64,000 bases of DNA, from NCBI RefSeq assembly GCF_032854445.1, contig NC_088300.1, forward strand, positions 33,091,608-33,155,607, read 5' to 3'. The stretch is from Liolophura sinensis (lineage: Eukaryota; Mollusca; Polyplacophora; Chitonida; Chitonidae). The first letter of the stretch is position 1, and each line of letters begins with the position of its first letter. The position numbers and the translations under genes were made by a program. Of the stretch, positions 1-10,914 are shown piece after piece. The notes beneath the pieces are model-generated. The model ran no database searches and was not told the DNA's origin. It was given only the letters and a program-made list of their open reading frames with translations.

Positions 1-71
1 ATATTTATGAAACATTTGCTTTTCATGGAAATGGAGAATTACTAGGTTTTAGTCCTTTATGTAATACAAAC

Positions 72-2294
72 CTTTATTGTCTTTGTCTGTAACATCATCA
101 GAGGAGAGTTCATCACCAGATATTCTGTAAAAAAAAATATAACAATTTTTTACAGTCATTATTATGATGATAACTACAGTAATGCCAAAGTATGGCCTAA
201 ACTCTAAAAACAGTTAGCGAAACACATGTAACTTGAAAACACTTCACAAGCAGTATTTTGCAAACGATACTCAGCAAATATACATGTACACCTTTGAATG
301 AACAGTCAGAGTAAACCACACAAATAAAGGGGCATAACTCAAGAAAATGCTTAATAACCAGTGATATACATGTACATACATTTATGCTCATACAGTTACA
401 GCCTGAATGTACTTAGCCTTTAGTTTTGCCTGCTGTCTGGTCTACCACAAGAGTTGAGAGAATGATCAATATGAAATTGCTGGGAGGACTTCCTAGTATG
501 TGTGTGTATGGTGGCCTTGAATACAGACAGATTTTCACAGGCAGATATCCTAACAAAAATTGCTGCTAAAAGCCACAATCAATCCAGAATGAGCAATATT
601 TGAAAACTAGGTGCAAATGTTCTGCAAAAGAAAGAAACTCTGCCATAAAAACAGTGATATCTAAGATCATCTGTTTTTTAAAAGACAAAATAGCTCACAA
701 TACCTTAGCTTTGTTTTTCTGTCTTCTGCCTCTTCTTGTATTCTCTTTAGAGAAGCTGCAGTGTCCTTTCCAAAACTCTGGTTTTCTAACCAGTCCAGAG
801 CTCCATCTAAAACACAGAGACAGCAGATTCAGTAGGGAACTAATGTTATGAATAACATACGAATTACAACTGAAGATATACATTTTTATGCCAAACATGC
901 ACAATATGATACATTCATAATACAATTTTAAGGTTTTATACATGAACTTAAAAAGGGTGGGTGGCGGTGTGGGCTGTTGCCCATGTGCTCAGTGTACCAG
1001 CTTGGCCCAATGACCCAGCAGCCTCTCACAAATGAGGTCACTATGAGTTCTAGTCCAGTTTCCTCAAAGTTCTCACACCATAATGCTGACTGCCGTTGAA
1101 TAAGAGAAATATTTTTGAGTATGGCGTAAAACACCAGTCAAACAAGTAATAAATAAACTTTTTGACAAATACAAGTATGTATTATTTGGGTCCCTTATTT
1201 CAAAATTCAGGTGCAAAGATGGGGTAGTCATTAATGTCTGACACATTCTTATACCAAAAAAAATTGCCTAAATTATCAGTCATCTCACAAGGTGTCAGGT
1301 AGTACTATGCTTTCAAGGTTGCAATTTCACACACACACGCTTACTGCGCCAGAATGACACTTGTAAAATACATGAATGATTTATCTTCACATCAGGTTTA
1401 AGGTATCAATTTATTGGACCTCTACAAGACTTCAAATCTGAGTATGGAGACACTTACTCCAGTATGAGTCCACTGTTATGATCGAGCAGTATGACGTCTT
1501 TTCCTTACAAAGGCACCGATGCATCCAGATATTTAAAGGATAAAATGAAATGCTTGGCTTTTATCTCTCAATACAGAGTATATAATATGGCCTAGTATAC
1601 AGAAGTACAAGAAAGCTTCAGAGATTTCCTCTTTGAGCACAGAAATGGCTGTAAACTACAGCTTTCCTAGGGCCCCAGAGGTCAGTCCAGAGAAAAAGCA
1701 GGCTAGCTGATATGGTGATATCAACAGTGATAGCTGTCAAAACAACACTGTTGGGGGCAGAGTCTGAACTGGGAGCGCTAAGCTGATCCCGGTATGTTTG
1801 TAACATCGTTTCTGAATATTTCTGACCATTGGCAGAAAATATGCATACAACATATGGGTTATAAAAGATTACAAACTATATCTCAAAACTGAATTTTTTT
1901 TTTGCATATCTTTCTTAATTTTCCTTCAAACCATACTCATCATTTTATACAATATTTTCCTATATTTTATATGAAGTGCTACTTTAGCGTGATATACACT
2001 GTCTGTGTGAATTCACACACGGTCAAACCATTTCACCCATAACGACAGTAAGGTTAACTGACGGAACACATCATAACATAAACCTGTCCAGTCATTACAA
2101 CGTGTTCAGTTTTCGATACAAGATAAACATCGGCTATTACCATGGCATTTATCTTCGCTTGATTTGCCAGTAGAGTGGGCTTTATACGCTGGGAAAAGTG
2201 ATGATGGTGTCTTAAGCTCGCTCCCCGATGCATAAGCAGGAAATAAGCCCCCTCGAACACCCTGAGTGCCTCCATTGTCGTCTGCAGCAGACAT
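72..2294 (-). CDS. NRDE2: NRDE2-like nuclear RNA-surveillance protein, N-terminal exons (partial)
   Basis: Three coding exons join in phase on the minus strand: 2294-2141, 806-704 and 124-72, each with AG acceptors and GT donors. The gene continues past the left edge. The first exon begins MSAADDNGG and carries two copies of an LFPAY motif (GGLFPAY, SSLFPAYK). Across the first junction the protein reads ALDWLENQSFGKD, followed by a charged helix and a Ser/Asp-rich stretch (ISGDELSSDD). From what I know of the family, NRDE2 proteins start with a LFPAF/Y motif, then an LDWLxNxSF motif, then a Ser/Lys-rich region before the HAT-repeat part, so order and spacing fit. NRDE2 works in the nucleus with the MTR4 helicase and the exosome. 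An in-frame upstream ATG at 2384 exists, but the one at 2294 matches the family start better. The HAT repeats are not in the window, so the name rests on short N-terminal motifs. Confidence 0.72.
990..1153 (+). repeat. tRNA-headed SINE, diverged copy with internal deletion
   Basis: This stretch keeps the central CCTCTCACAAATGAGGTC and GAGTTCTAGTCC (decayed B box) segments. It also keeps the tail ATTTTTGAGTATGGCGTAAAACACC followed by AATAAATAAA, so it lies in plus orientation. The middle of the element is missing. It sits in the intron between exons 1 and 2 of the NRDE2-like gene. Confidence 0.65.
1555..1970 (+). repeat. Dispersed repeat family B, copy 1
   Basis: About 400 bp in the first intron of the NRDE2-like gene resembles DNA at 44490-44780 and 56700-56945, all in the same orientation. 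Shared blocks include a gtaaactacagctttcct-like stretch, GGCCCCAGAGG-CAGTCC, GATAGCTGTCAA, and a tail TTTTCCTTCAAACCATACTC found in copies 1 and 2. No ORF or tRNA promoter is evident. It may be a non-autonomous DNA transposon or SINE remnant; the class is unknown. Confidence 0.6.
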
Positions 2295-3335
2295 CTTCTC
2301 GTACAGCGAACGTAGCGGTGAACTAATTGTCCTGGAGTTATCTTCCTTCCCATGTACAAAGCCGCGTACTTTCAAATGCGACACTTGTAGTACCAGGTAC
2401 TAGTTTATTTGGATTCTTCAGCACGAAAACGCATTCAAACAGGTTTACATGAAAGTAAGATGAGTTTCATTATTTCAGAGTACACTTCAAATACATGGAT
2501 CAAGTACAGAATGAAAATGTAACCATTCGTCAGCTAATATTAAGACAACCTTGGTGTTTAGCAAAAATTCATGAAATTAATGCTCATTTTATTTCTCTAC
2601 TTGTATTTTTTTGTTGCATGTTTGTAGCCTTTGCGGGGCAAAACAAACCTCGCATTGAAACGATAGGATAGTCTACTGAAGATACAAAGCCATTATTAGG
2701 ATTAATTGTGAGTCACTTAGATAATCATTCTGTGTTAATTCTAGGCTTGCAATGATTTTAGGCTACAGTAATATTACAGTCCATAAACATATGTTTCGAA
2801 TTGCTGTAATCAGAAAATCTGTCAGCCTAAATCAATACTGATGCTGTTTGTTTTTTAACACTTACAAAAATACCATTTCTAATCAGTTGCCCAGTTAACA
2901 TTCACTTACACGAGTAAAGAAGGCTACTGTTGTAAATGCCAAGGGTGCAAACGTTTGGTGGCTGGTCATTTCTATTTTGAGGCCAGAGGTAAGACGTGGT
3001 GAAAGATAGGCATTTAAAAACGAATTAAATTCATAACACAGGAACGTTAGTGATAACATCACTTGTACAATAAGCCACAGATGGTAAAATTTTACATAAA
3101 CGTAAATTTTTATGGTGCTTGCGTATTTAAACTTGGTTGTCTCCATTGCACGTTTTCGTTTCTACCCTGTGGAACGGCGATGGCACGTTCTCTCACGTCA
3201 TTGGCCACTCTTGCCGCTTAACGTTTGTTTTGAGGGTAGCTGTCAAAGCTACGGCGTTTTGATGATGAATTAAACAGCTAAAGGTGAAAGGGGAATAGCT
3301 GAAGACAAAAATCACTGACAAATACAGATTTAAGG
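2295..3335. other. Intergenic region between two divergent genes
   Basis: This kilobase separates the minus-strand NRDE2-like start from the plus-strand gene at 3336. The part from about 3140 to 3260 is richer in CpG (GTTTCTACCCTGTGGAACGG, TCTCTCACGTCATTGGCC), including a CRE-like CACGTCA and an inverted CCAAT (ATTGG). It could act as a shared promoter. No TATA box is obvious. A minus-strand ORF at 2895-3146 is open up to a GTAAGT but resembles no family I know. Confidence 0.35.
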
Positions 3336-3584
3336 ATGGACTCACTTCCACAACAACGGAGGCCTGGAGTTTTTATAAATTTGCAAGGTGACAGTTCGTT
3401 ACGAAAGCAAACTGACATACTACCGTGTTCCAACTCCGCAACGACGTCCCAACATCTGGCAGGATGCTCACGTGGTCGAGGAAAACTTATGGAAACAGTT
3501 CTGGCATTAGTGAAACATTCCCCTGAGGGCAAGAAGTTAACATTTGCAGCCTGCAAACTTTTCTTCAATTTTCTTAATCGGTAG
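3336..3584 (+). CDS. Hypothetical protein, possible first exon of the gene at 4139
   Basis: An 82-codon ORF begins MDSLPQQRRPGVFINLQ and contains a basic, helix-prone segment (SRGRGKLMETVLALVKHS). It starts just downstream of a CpG-bearing region and lies in the same orientation as the cysteine-rich ORF at 4139-4366. I could not find a donor/acceptor pair that joins the two in phase: the best-looking donors (CAAG|GTGACA near 3388 and ATCG|GTAGGG near 3581) give the wrong phase. It may be a separate small gene, part of a longer untested model, or a chance ORF. I do not recognise it. Confidence 0.3.
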   Translation: MDSLPQQRRPGVFINLQGDSSLRKQTDILPCSNSATTSQHLAGCSRGRGKLMETVLALVKHSPEGKKLTFAACKLFFNFLNR

Positions 3585-4138
3585 GGAAACATTTCCGGTG
3601 GTAAATGTTCCAAAATTATCATGACAAGTTGACGTTGTTGTTGTCACACACACAGTCGCAGCCTGACTCGCTTACTTGTTGCTTCGACAAACACAATTTC
3701 AGTTGAAAGTTATATTTCGAATGTCTTCACTCGTAGACGTGTTATCAGATATCTGAAACGCCATATGTGAAGGTTGGTTTATGGTCAATCTATTTCTTAA
3801 AGATCACTTAAAATTTGAAAGTCTAGCCAATTTCGCTAAATACCCCGGTGCTAAAACAGTGGTTTAATCAACACCTCCTTGCACAAAACTTGCAAGAACT
3901 TCGTGTACGGTGAATCGAAAAACGTAAGCCGCAAGGAACTGGTCATGTGGTTTGTTGGTTTCCGGTATCTGACGTGCACATTGTAAATTATTGTCAAGAT
4001 CTGTCAGTAAAACATAGCAAAATACAAAAAAAATTAAATAGTAGTTGCTTCAGTCAAGGGGTCAAAACCTTTCACTTCACTATTTTAGGTTTGTTTGTAA
4101 TCTGGACATGTACTGTATACACTGATGTTTCACGCTAG

Positions 4139-4366
4139 GAAGATGTCATGCCATTCCAGTACAATAGCAAGTCCACAACCTGTCAGTGTGATCGAGAAAG
4201 GAAGAATATTTTGTGTCAAGCTTGTGGTCACCGTTTTCAAGGGTCGTGTGAGAACCCGTTGCCCATGTCCATCCAGAAAGTAATACACTTGATGGACTTG
4301 GAAGCATGTCCTAATTGTCTTGCCACACATTTGAAGGAGTTCAGTACTGCCCCTAGAGGAACTTGA
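4139..4366 (+). CDS. Cysteine-rich zinc-ribbon-like protein, C-terminal exon
   Basis: The open frame follows a possible acceptor (CACGCTAG|GAA) and ends at TGA 4364-4366. The first in-frame ATG is at 4148, giving 72 residues if translated from there. Visible features are a CQC motif, CQACGHRFQG, then about 25 residues to IHLMDLEACPNC. The CxxC...CxxC layout suggests a zinc ribbon. The family is unknown to me; the basic-HP-hydrophobic-LMD-CPxC pattern looks like that of small conserved metazoan proteins. Between the Cys pairs the reading frame looks locally shifted (see findings). Coding status is likely; function and the 5' structure are unresolved. Confidence 0.5.
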   Translation, partial: EDVMPFQYNSKSTTCQCDRERKNILCQACGHRFQGSCENPLPMSIQKVIHLMDLEACPNCLATHLKEFSTAPRGT

Positions 4367-4369
4367 TGT

Positions 4370-5120
4370 AATAAGCAGCTGTAATCATTATAACAATGTT
4401 CACACCTGGAATTCCTGAGCGCTTATTATGCTCCACCTAGAGAAAATGGTTTGTTGTATTTTGGAAGTTTTCATTTTGTATAGGGGAAAAAAATGATTAA
4501 CAGCAATGACAGTCTGACCAAACATAAATTTCATTTTTCCTTTCTTTCCACTCCCTTTTTTCTTCCTTTCTTTGGACTTTTTTGATGATTTTCAGTAAAT
4601 TATTATCATTCATAAATCCATTTTCTAGTTCCAGTTTCACATTTGAATGATAATCTTGTGTCAGTTGTTATTTGCTCAATTCCTTTTTTTTCAGAGTCAA
4701 TATTACTTGTTACTGTTATGTTCGTAAACTGGAACATTGAAACAAAGGTTGGAATAATAGTTTGTTTGATCAACACAAGTAAAGTTTTGTCTTGGATTTT
4801 TTCATATATTTTTTGTTTAGAAATTGATATCTTGGCATATATATGCTCAGAGCAGTGACAATCACTCCCCCTCTGACACTTTTCCTTAGTGCCCTGTGTT
4901 CAGAGAGAGTATAAGGTTTCCTGCCATGCTGATGCAGTTTCGTTGGGCTGGTCACAGGATGATTACACACCTAATACCAAAGGCGATGAAGGAGTTTCAC
5001 TTGGGTTGCAACTCTCTTCTGATAAGCAGATTCCTGATTCCCTAAAGGTCTGGTCAGCAGTGAAGGATGTATTTATTTCATTGTTGTTGCAACACCATAC
5101 TCTATAATTTTTACTTATAG
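4370..5120. other. Non-coding stretch, probable 3' flank of the zinc-ribbon-like gene
   Basis: AT-rich DNA with T/C-rich runs near 4540-4590. Short open frames at 4643-4858 and 4889-5107 show no family motifs. I see no repeat match and no conserved coding signal here. Confidence 0.4.
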
Positions 5121-5123
5121 TAT

Positions 5124-5380
5124 GTGATGGGAGTCAGTTTTATGGTTGGAGGCAACTGGAGTGCCCAGGTAAACCTCCGACCTGCAAGTTACCGACTTTC
5201 ATGTACAATGTGTATGCACAAGAAATTTGGTGTCGTGGTCGTCAACTATGGGGGTGGGGTTAGCACAATCACAGGAGCATCATCAACAGTGATAAACTAC
5301 ACAAAAAATCCACAACTTTGCAGCCAAAGACCAGGATTGAACCAGCAACTTGTGTCCAGTCGAATAATTAAATGTAAGAA
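5124..5380 (-). repeat. Diverged tRNA-headed SINE-like repeat
   Basis: On the minus strand a B-box-like GGTTCAATCC lies at 5344-5335. Its body ends near TATGGTTGGAGGCAACTGGA, a phrase resembling the ggtggaggaaaccgga block of other SINEs in the window. The plus-strand ORF over it (5124-5492) is therefore probably a by-product of repeat sequence. Confidence 0.45.
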
Positions 5381-5869
5381 TTCCTGGCTAAGTATACACA
5401 AGTTTGTTTGGACAAAACCACATAGTGGCATTCAGTGGACCCATAGAAATGGAACAGTCCAAACAGAAGGGAGTCCCCAAAAGCTACTATAATAAAAAAA
5501 TAAAAACAATGGGAGAATTAGGGCACTTTGCCTGCTCATACTCACCACAGCTAATCAGTCCATGATCCTTGAGTCTCAAATTGTTGTCCTGATTCAGCTG
5601 GTTTGTCAGGTTACAGGTGACTGATGCAGTACACTGGTTTATTTTGGGCACTTCTGTTGCCTTCACTTATAAACTTAATTGACTAGCATGTGCAATTTAG
5701 CATTAGCTGCGACTTCCAGATGGTCTTGCACTCATGCCTCATGTTACGAGAATTGACTATGTCAATATATGTAAGACTTGGCTCAGGATTGGGTCATAAA
5801 TTTCGTACATTCAGGACTTGATTCAAGATCTAATTTTCGGCACCCCCCCTCCCCTCCCCTGCATATCAC

Positions 5870-6005
5870 TACCCTAATTCCTCAACCTTTTCAGGTATGA
5901 AAGAATAACTTTCAGTGCAATTTATGCACCTTTTTCATTTGATTTTAGAGACAAAACTACATTGCTTGGATTGGTCAATTTCAGCACTTCATAAAAAGTA
6001 TAATT
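5870..6005 (+). repeat. Dispersed repeat family D, copy 1
   Basis: The block AACTTTCAGTGCAATTTATG, then CACCTTTTTCATTTGAT, followed by a GAGACAAA-CTAC motif, is matched in reverse complement at 31930-32065. Similarity extends through a GG-TTGGTC-ATTT-AG segment. No terminal structure is visible. Confidence 0.6.
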
Positions 6006-6876
6006 TTAGCAGTCCACACGGAATAATGCCCTAAGAATATGCGGAAATAAACACTCTGCAGAATTACGCTAACTACAAACACTTTGCAGTTGCATGTAAA
6101 TACTGATTTGGAGAAAGAATGGGACAAGTCAAGATATTGGGTATAAAAGATCCCTTGTTTATTATGATATCTTATATACATCTGTACAAGAAAAGTCTCC
6201 CAGAGCCCAGTACCTATGATTGGTAAAGAAAAGTTAACCAGGTAAGGTGAAGTATACAGCCCACTAGAGCAGCCATAGTACAAATCCCAGTATTGCACAA
6301 AGCAGACTGGCATGTATAATCAACATAAAACATTCAAGGTACCGTAATAAAACAAAGATATGAACACATATGGCTCAGACTAGTTTCATCCAAAGTGTAA
6401 AATTTCGTAACATGGCCTAAGCACAAATTCATGTAAAACGGTGTTGTAATGATATACATGTAGGTCTATGAAACTTGATTGGTCTTTCAAATTTTTTGTA
6501 GTTTGCCAGTAATGGAGATTGCATAATAATACATGTTAGTTCCATGTCAACTGTATAAAACAATGTCAACAGCAATGCAACCCTATTGCACGAAAATCTG
6601 ATACAGAAAGAGAATGCGTGAAGAAATTTGGCATAATGAGGTACGCTAACAAATTTGCAAAAGCGCTGACAGGTACTGAATTCAAGATTTGTAGGTGAGA
6701 AAAAATGGTTTCTTAAAAACATGGCAACAGTTGTATTAAGACAGACCATTACATGTATGGTTAGCACTGGATACTTCCGACAGAATGGCACTTAAAGAAG
6801 TACTAGGAAAAAAAATCCAAGAGATAATAAACGACTCATAGGCTTTCAATTTCAAATTTACACTTTTCCTAACGTG

Positions 6877-6880
<4 letters not shown>

Positions 6881-6920
<40 letters not shown>
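6881..6920 (+). repeat. Poly(A) tract of 40 bases
   Basis: An uninterrupted run of 40 A. No clear SINE body adjoins it on either side. It accounts for the poly-Phe minus-strand open frames around it. Confidence 0.95.
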
Positions 6921-6922
<2 letters not shown>

Positions 6923-9900
6923 AATACATGGCATAGAACAGGTGTAATATAGCCACCAATTCAAATACTTTACTATGAATTAAAAGGGGACAGAAACATG
7001 TTTCCAGCATTAAAGTTACATTTTCCGGGGGAAATGCTCTGCATATGCAAACAAGGGGCATTACCCCACTACCAACAGCAGACATTGTTGCAAAGGATTA
7101 TGGAGTTTCCTTGAGAATAACTGGCAAGAAAGAAACCACTGAACAGAGTGTAGTTCTCATATCGTGCCAAACTACCGGACTAAATTGAACCTTACTTTAA
7201 GGAGGCCTTATTGCAAACTTGTGTTTGACGCTTTTTTTAAACAATCGTTACCAGGAACTATGCTGTAATCAGAGAAACGGCGTGTCATCTGCATAGTTAA
7301 TACAAGGAAACAATGTACATGTATATCCAAAGCTGTACGCCACACCACGCTGTGCAGTTAGTCGGCAATGTGTTACATCCTATCACATGGTCCACCACAG
7401 TAACAGTTTAAAGTTAATTTTTTTTTTTTTTTGGATATTAGATTTTAATATAAAACTAAAATGTCTACATCTTCAAAGAAAACAATCGTCCAACACGGCT
7501 TTCTGAGACAATTCACTAGTTTTAAAAAATCAACATCAATATTTGAGTTGAAATGTCAATAACAATATACCAAAGACATGTATGTTGTAATCGTCAGACC
7601 GGATCTGAAATCCCAACAATGCAGTGGAACAGAAATTTAGTCCATGTATAAACATGCCTGCATCATACATTGCACGAAAAAAAAAAATGATAAGACATCA
7701 AAACATGTTGAATTCTGAAGGAAAAAAAAAAAAAATATCCCAATGTGATACATTTACAGCATTTTGAACATCGGACCAGTCAACGGTTTGTATAAAATGG
7801 AAGCCACAGCTCTGATCAATGTCAGGATAGTAATACCAATGTGATGCGCATGTATCACAATTAACAAGGAGAAATACTAGGTATACCACATGTGGTACTG
7901 TCAGATTTCATACCACAGTACCGGTAGTCAAACACAGGTACAAGGATTCCAAAAGTAGCACGGTAACAACAGTAGTAAATACGTGGTAACATCATTTGTC
8001 ATCAGGTCTTTTTTTAGAAGAAATAAAAAAATCATTCCAAAAATTCCAGAGGTTTTAGACAATTAACATCATCATATTAAAGACCTTGCTTGCAATACAA
8101 AAAAAAAACTAAAAAGGGTGGCAGGTTCCTTCAGCAAGTTTAAATACAGTGTACAACAAGCATATACGTACTTTCTTTGTTTGTTGTGTCAATACTACAT
8201 GTAATTACATATAAAAGCAATATTCACTGAAATTACTGTCAACACCAATACAAAAATGTGCCTATGCATGTACGGAAAGAAGGGGCAACTTTACGCCTTC
8301 AAACTTCAAAATATCTTCCCTTGTTTCCAGCACCATTTCGTTCCAAAGAAAAGCAACACTAGACGGTAACAAAAAGGTACAGCCTTGACACTGGAAGCCT
8401 CAGATACATCACGGACGTAAGCTGTACACTACAGCATTCACACGTTTCCTTTCTCCCTTGTAAAAACAAATGCCAATGCAATACTTGGTACCAGCACTGC
8501 ACAGGGAAGTCCATAAAATGTCCCCCAAACCCTACATAATATCACAATATTTTATCAAATATTTACCTGCATATCTGCACTATACAACCCTATAATAACA
8601 ATAATTAGGTAATATCCAACAAAAGATTGTCCTCTGGGGAAAGCAATAGAATGTCAATAGCTCTCTCATGTTATTCTTCCTAATGATTACTTTATAAAAT
8701 TGCACTCTTTCGATGTATAAAGATGAATGTTTGAGCATTAATAACAAGAACTGGTTTTACCCTTGTCAAAGACGTTATCAACATGGATGTTGAAACTAAA
8801 TGCAACTGTTCCAAGCATGATTACTACATGGTTGTCGGAACCAGAAATCAGGGAGCGATCCACATGGAGAAGCACTTGGTTAGAATTGCGGCTATAACAA
8901 TAAATGAAAAACAATAACTGCTGAATGGCCTAGATTTAATCCCAAAGAAGAAAACTTGTTTTCACGATCGAAATTTTGAAAAATTATTCCCAAAAATAAA
9001 TTTTACCAATTACTATTTTAAAATTTCACTAAAGTCAAGCAACAGAAAGCAACACCACCACAACCACCAAAATGACATAAATTGGAAAATAAACAAAATC
9101 ACTGTGTGCAGCTGCATGAGAAAAGATTTGCTCTCCCTTCAACAGAACTGGATTGTTACGTTTATGGAAGATCCTTGGATTTTTACTATTACAGTCTATA
9201 CTTGCCACCAAGGCTACTTTGAACTTGGCAGCTTTTCACACAGTACAGTATTGTACTGACTATAATAGCATGGAAGACGTTAATATGGGTTAGAGTAAAA
9301 TATATATATCTGTTCAGCATAAATATTTTACATCTAGTGTAGTGATAAATGACATGTCAAGGACTTGATTACATATGTAGACTTAAAAAATATGTGAAAG
9401 TCAAACAAAATAATCCATGAACAATTATAAAGAGTCACAGTAAATATTATACAGTGATGTAATTAATGATCATAGAATATACAGTAAAAGAAGATCATGT
9501 CAAGGGAAGTGCAAATGGAAACAAAATCATATCTGCTCAGTATGTACAGCCGCTATTGCATATTTTCAAGTGAACACTGGCACGACGTGTATGTACATCC
9601 AACTGCGAAATTACGCATAATCAACATTTATCTAAGTACTGAAATATGATGTACTTCATACTGCTGCAAAATGGCACAAAGCTGCCTTACGGAGAATGCA
9701 AAACACAGCCAAAAATGCAAACTGCAAATTTAGTATGACATGGACATTGGCACTAGAAAAATGGAGGACACTTCACCCAGCAGTGGTTAGATGAATAACA
9801 AAAAGCAGGTCTGGATAAATCTGTGTATGTATACTGATAGCCTGCTACAATGTTAAAGGTGTAAAAAAATTAAAACGTATTAATAACTTGTGTAATGTTA

Positions 9901-10914
9901 AGAAATCCTGTACAGCCAGCTGATAGGTACAAGTATGCTTGAAAGAAGTGATGTCAACAAGATTACCGAGGGTAAAACAAATGACAAGCAGGGGTTGAAA
10001 CAAAGTTTACCATTCATATTGGAAATTTCCGAAATATTGATGGGGTCTAAAAGTCAGTGTATCAAAACTAGTTGTGTAGTTGCTTGACAGGAGCATGCTC
10101 CTCAGCCATGAAGACGGGTCTACAGATGGAGAAATTTTCGAAAACAAAATTACATCACTTGCGACAGGTAGAACAAATTAATATTTTAACCTCTGAATCA
10201 CTGGAAAGTTCAAAAACACCCAAAATGTCAGAAATATATATTCAATGGTGAAAAACCAGATCATGCAACAAAGAATTGCAAATCAAATATGACATAGCAC
10301 CTATCAAACAACCACCATGTTGAAACACACCAAACAGATGAAAGGGGGAAAAAATTGGGGGTGTCGAGAAATATTAAGAAATGTGAACATTACATGATTT
10401 GTGAAATTCTATAAGGGAATGGAAAAGGTCTGTGTATGAAATAGTCTTTCAAGATAAAACGTGAATGGTTAATTCCCAGGTCCCATGCCCTAAAATACCA
10501 GCTATCATCTAAAATATCTATCAACTAGACATTAACAAAATAAAAGCCTTAAGACTCAACAAAACAATATTTGCGTGCTGTACACATAACAAAGTACATG
10601 AATATCCAAGCCAAAAAAAAAACAAAACAAAAAAAAAACCCCATTTAAATCATGACCAAACCAGCTTGTGCACGCTGAAATGGTACACTGTAAAAAGTGT
10701 CCAAATATATGTTCTAAAATGTCACAGATCAAATCTGTTGTTTTAACAGTGTAACTGTGCTGGCTGTCACTTATAACAGGCTAGCACGAATGTGCATACA
10801 CATGCCTGTGTATGTACATATATATATATATATATATATACATATATAGATATAGATATATAATCTCTGAGAAGCCATTAGAAAGGTGCATGATCAAGTC
10901 TTTCGTCCATTTTG
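6921..10914 (-). other. 3' flank, probably including the 3' UTR of the FoxN2/3 gene
   Basis: Nearly 4 kb downstream of the forkhead gene's stop codon holds no SINE I can recognise and no credible ORF. It has A/T homopolymers near 7420-7435 and 10611-10640 and a TA repeat at 10817-10860. The low repeat content compared with the introns fits a long 3' UTR. I cannot locate the polyadenylation site with confidence. Confidence 0.4.
10817..10860. repeat. TA-rich microsatellite
   Basis: An AT dinucleotide run followed by imperfect ATAGAT units, about 55 bp beyond the forkhead gene's stop codon, hence in its likely 3' UTR. Confidence 0.85.

Noticed and set aside
2895-3146. Minus-strand ORF starting METTKFKYAST with a hydrophobic stretch and a GTAAGT at its end
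   Set aside because: No recognisable family, and no downstream exon in phase was found before the NRDE2-like start. Probably chance.
5124-5492. 122-codon plus-strand ORF
   Set aside because: Lies over a diverged SINE-like repeat, with a B box on the opposite strand.
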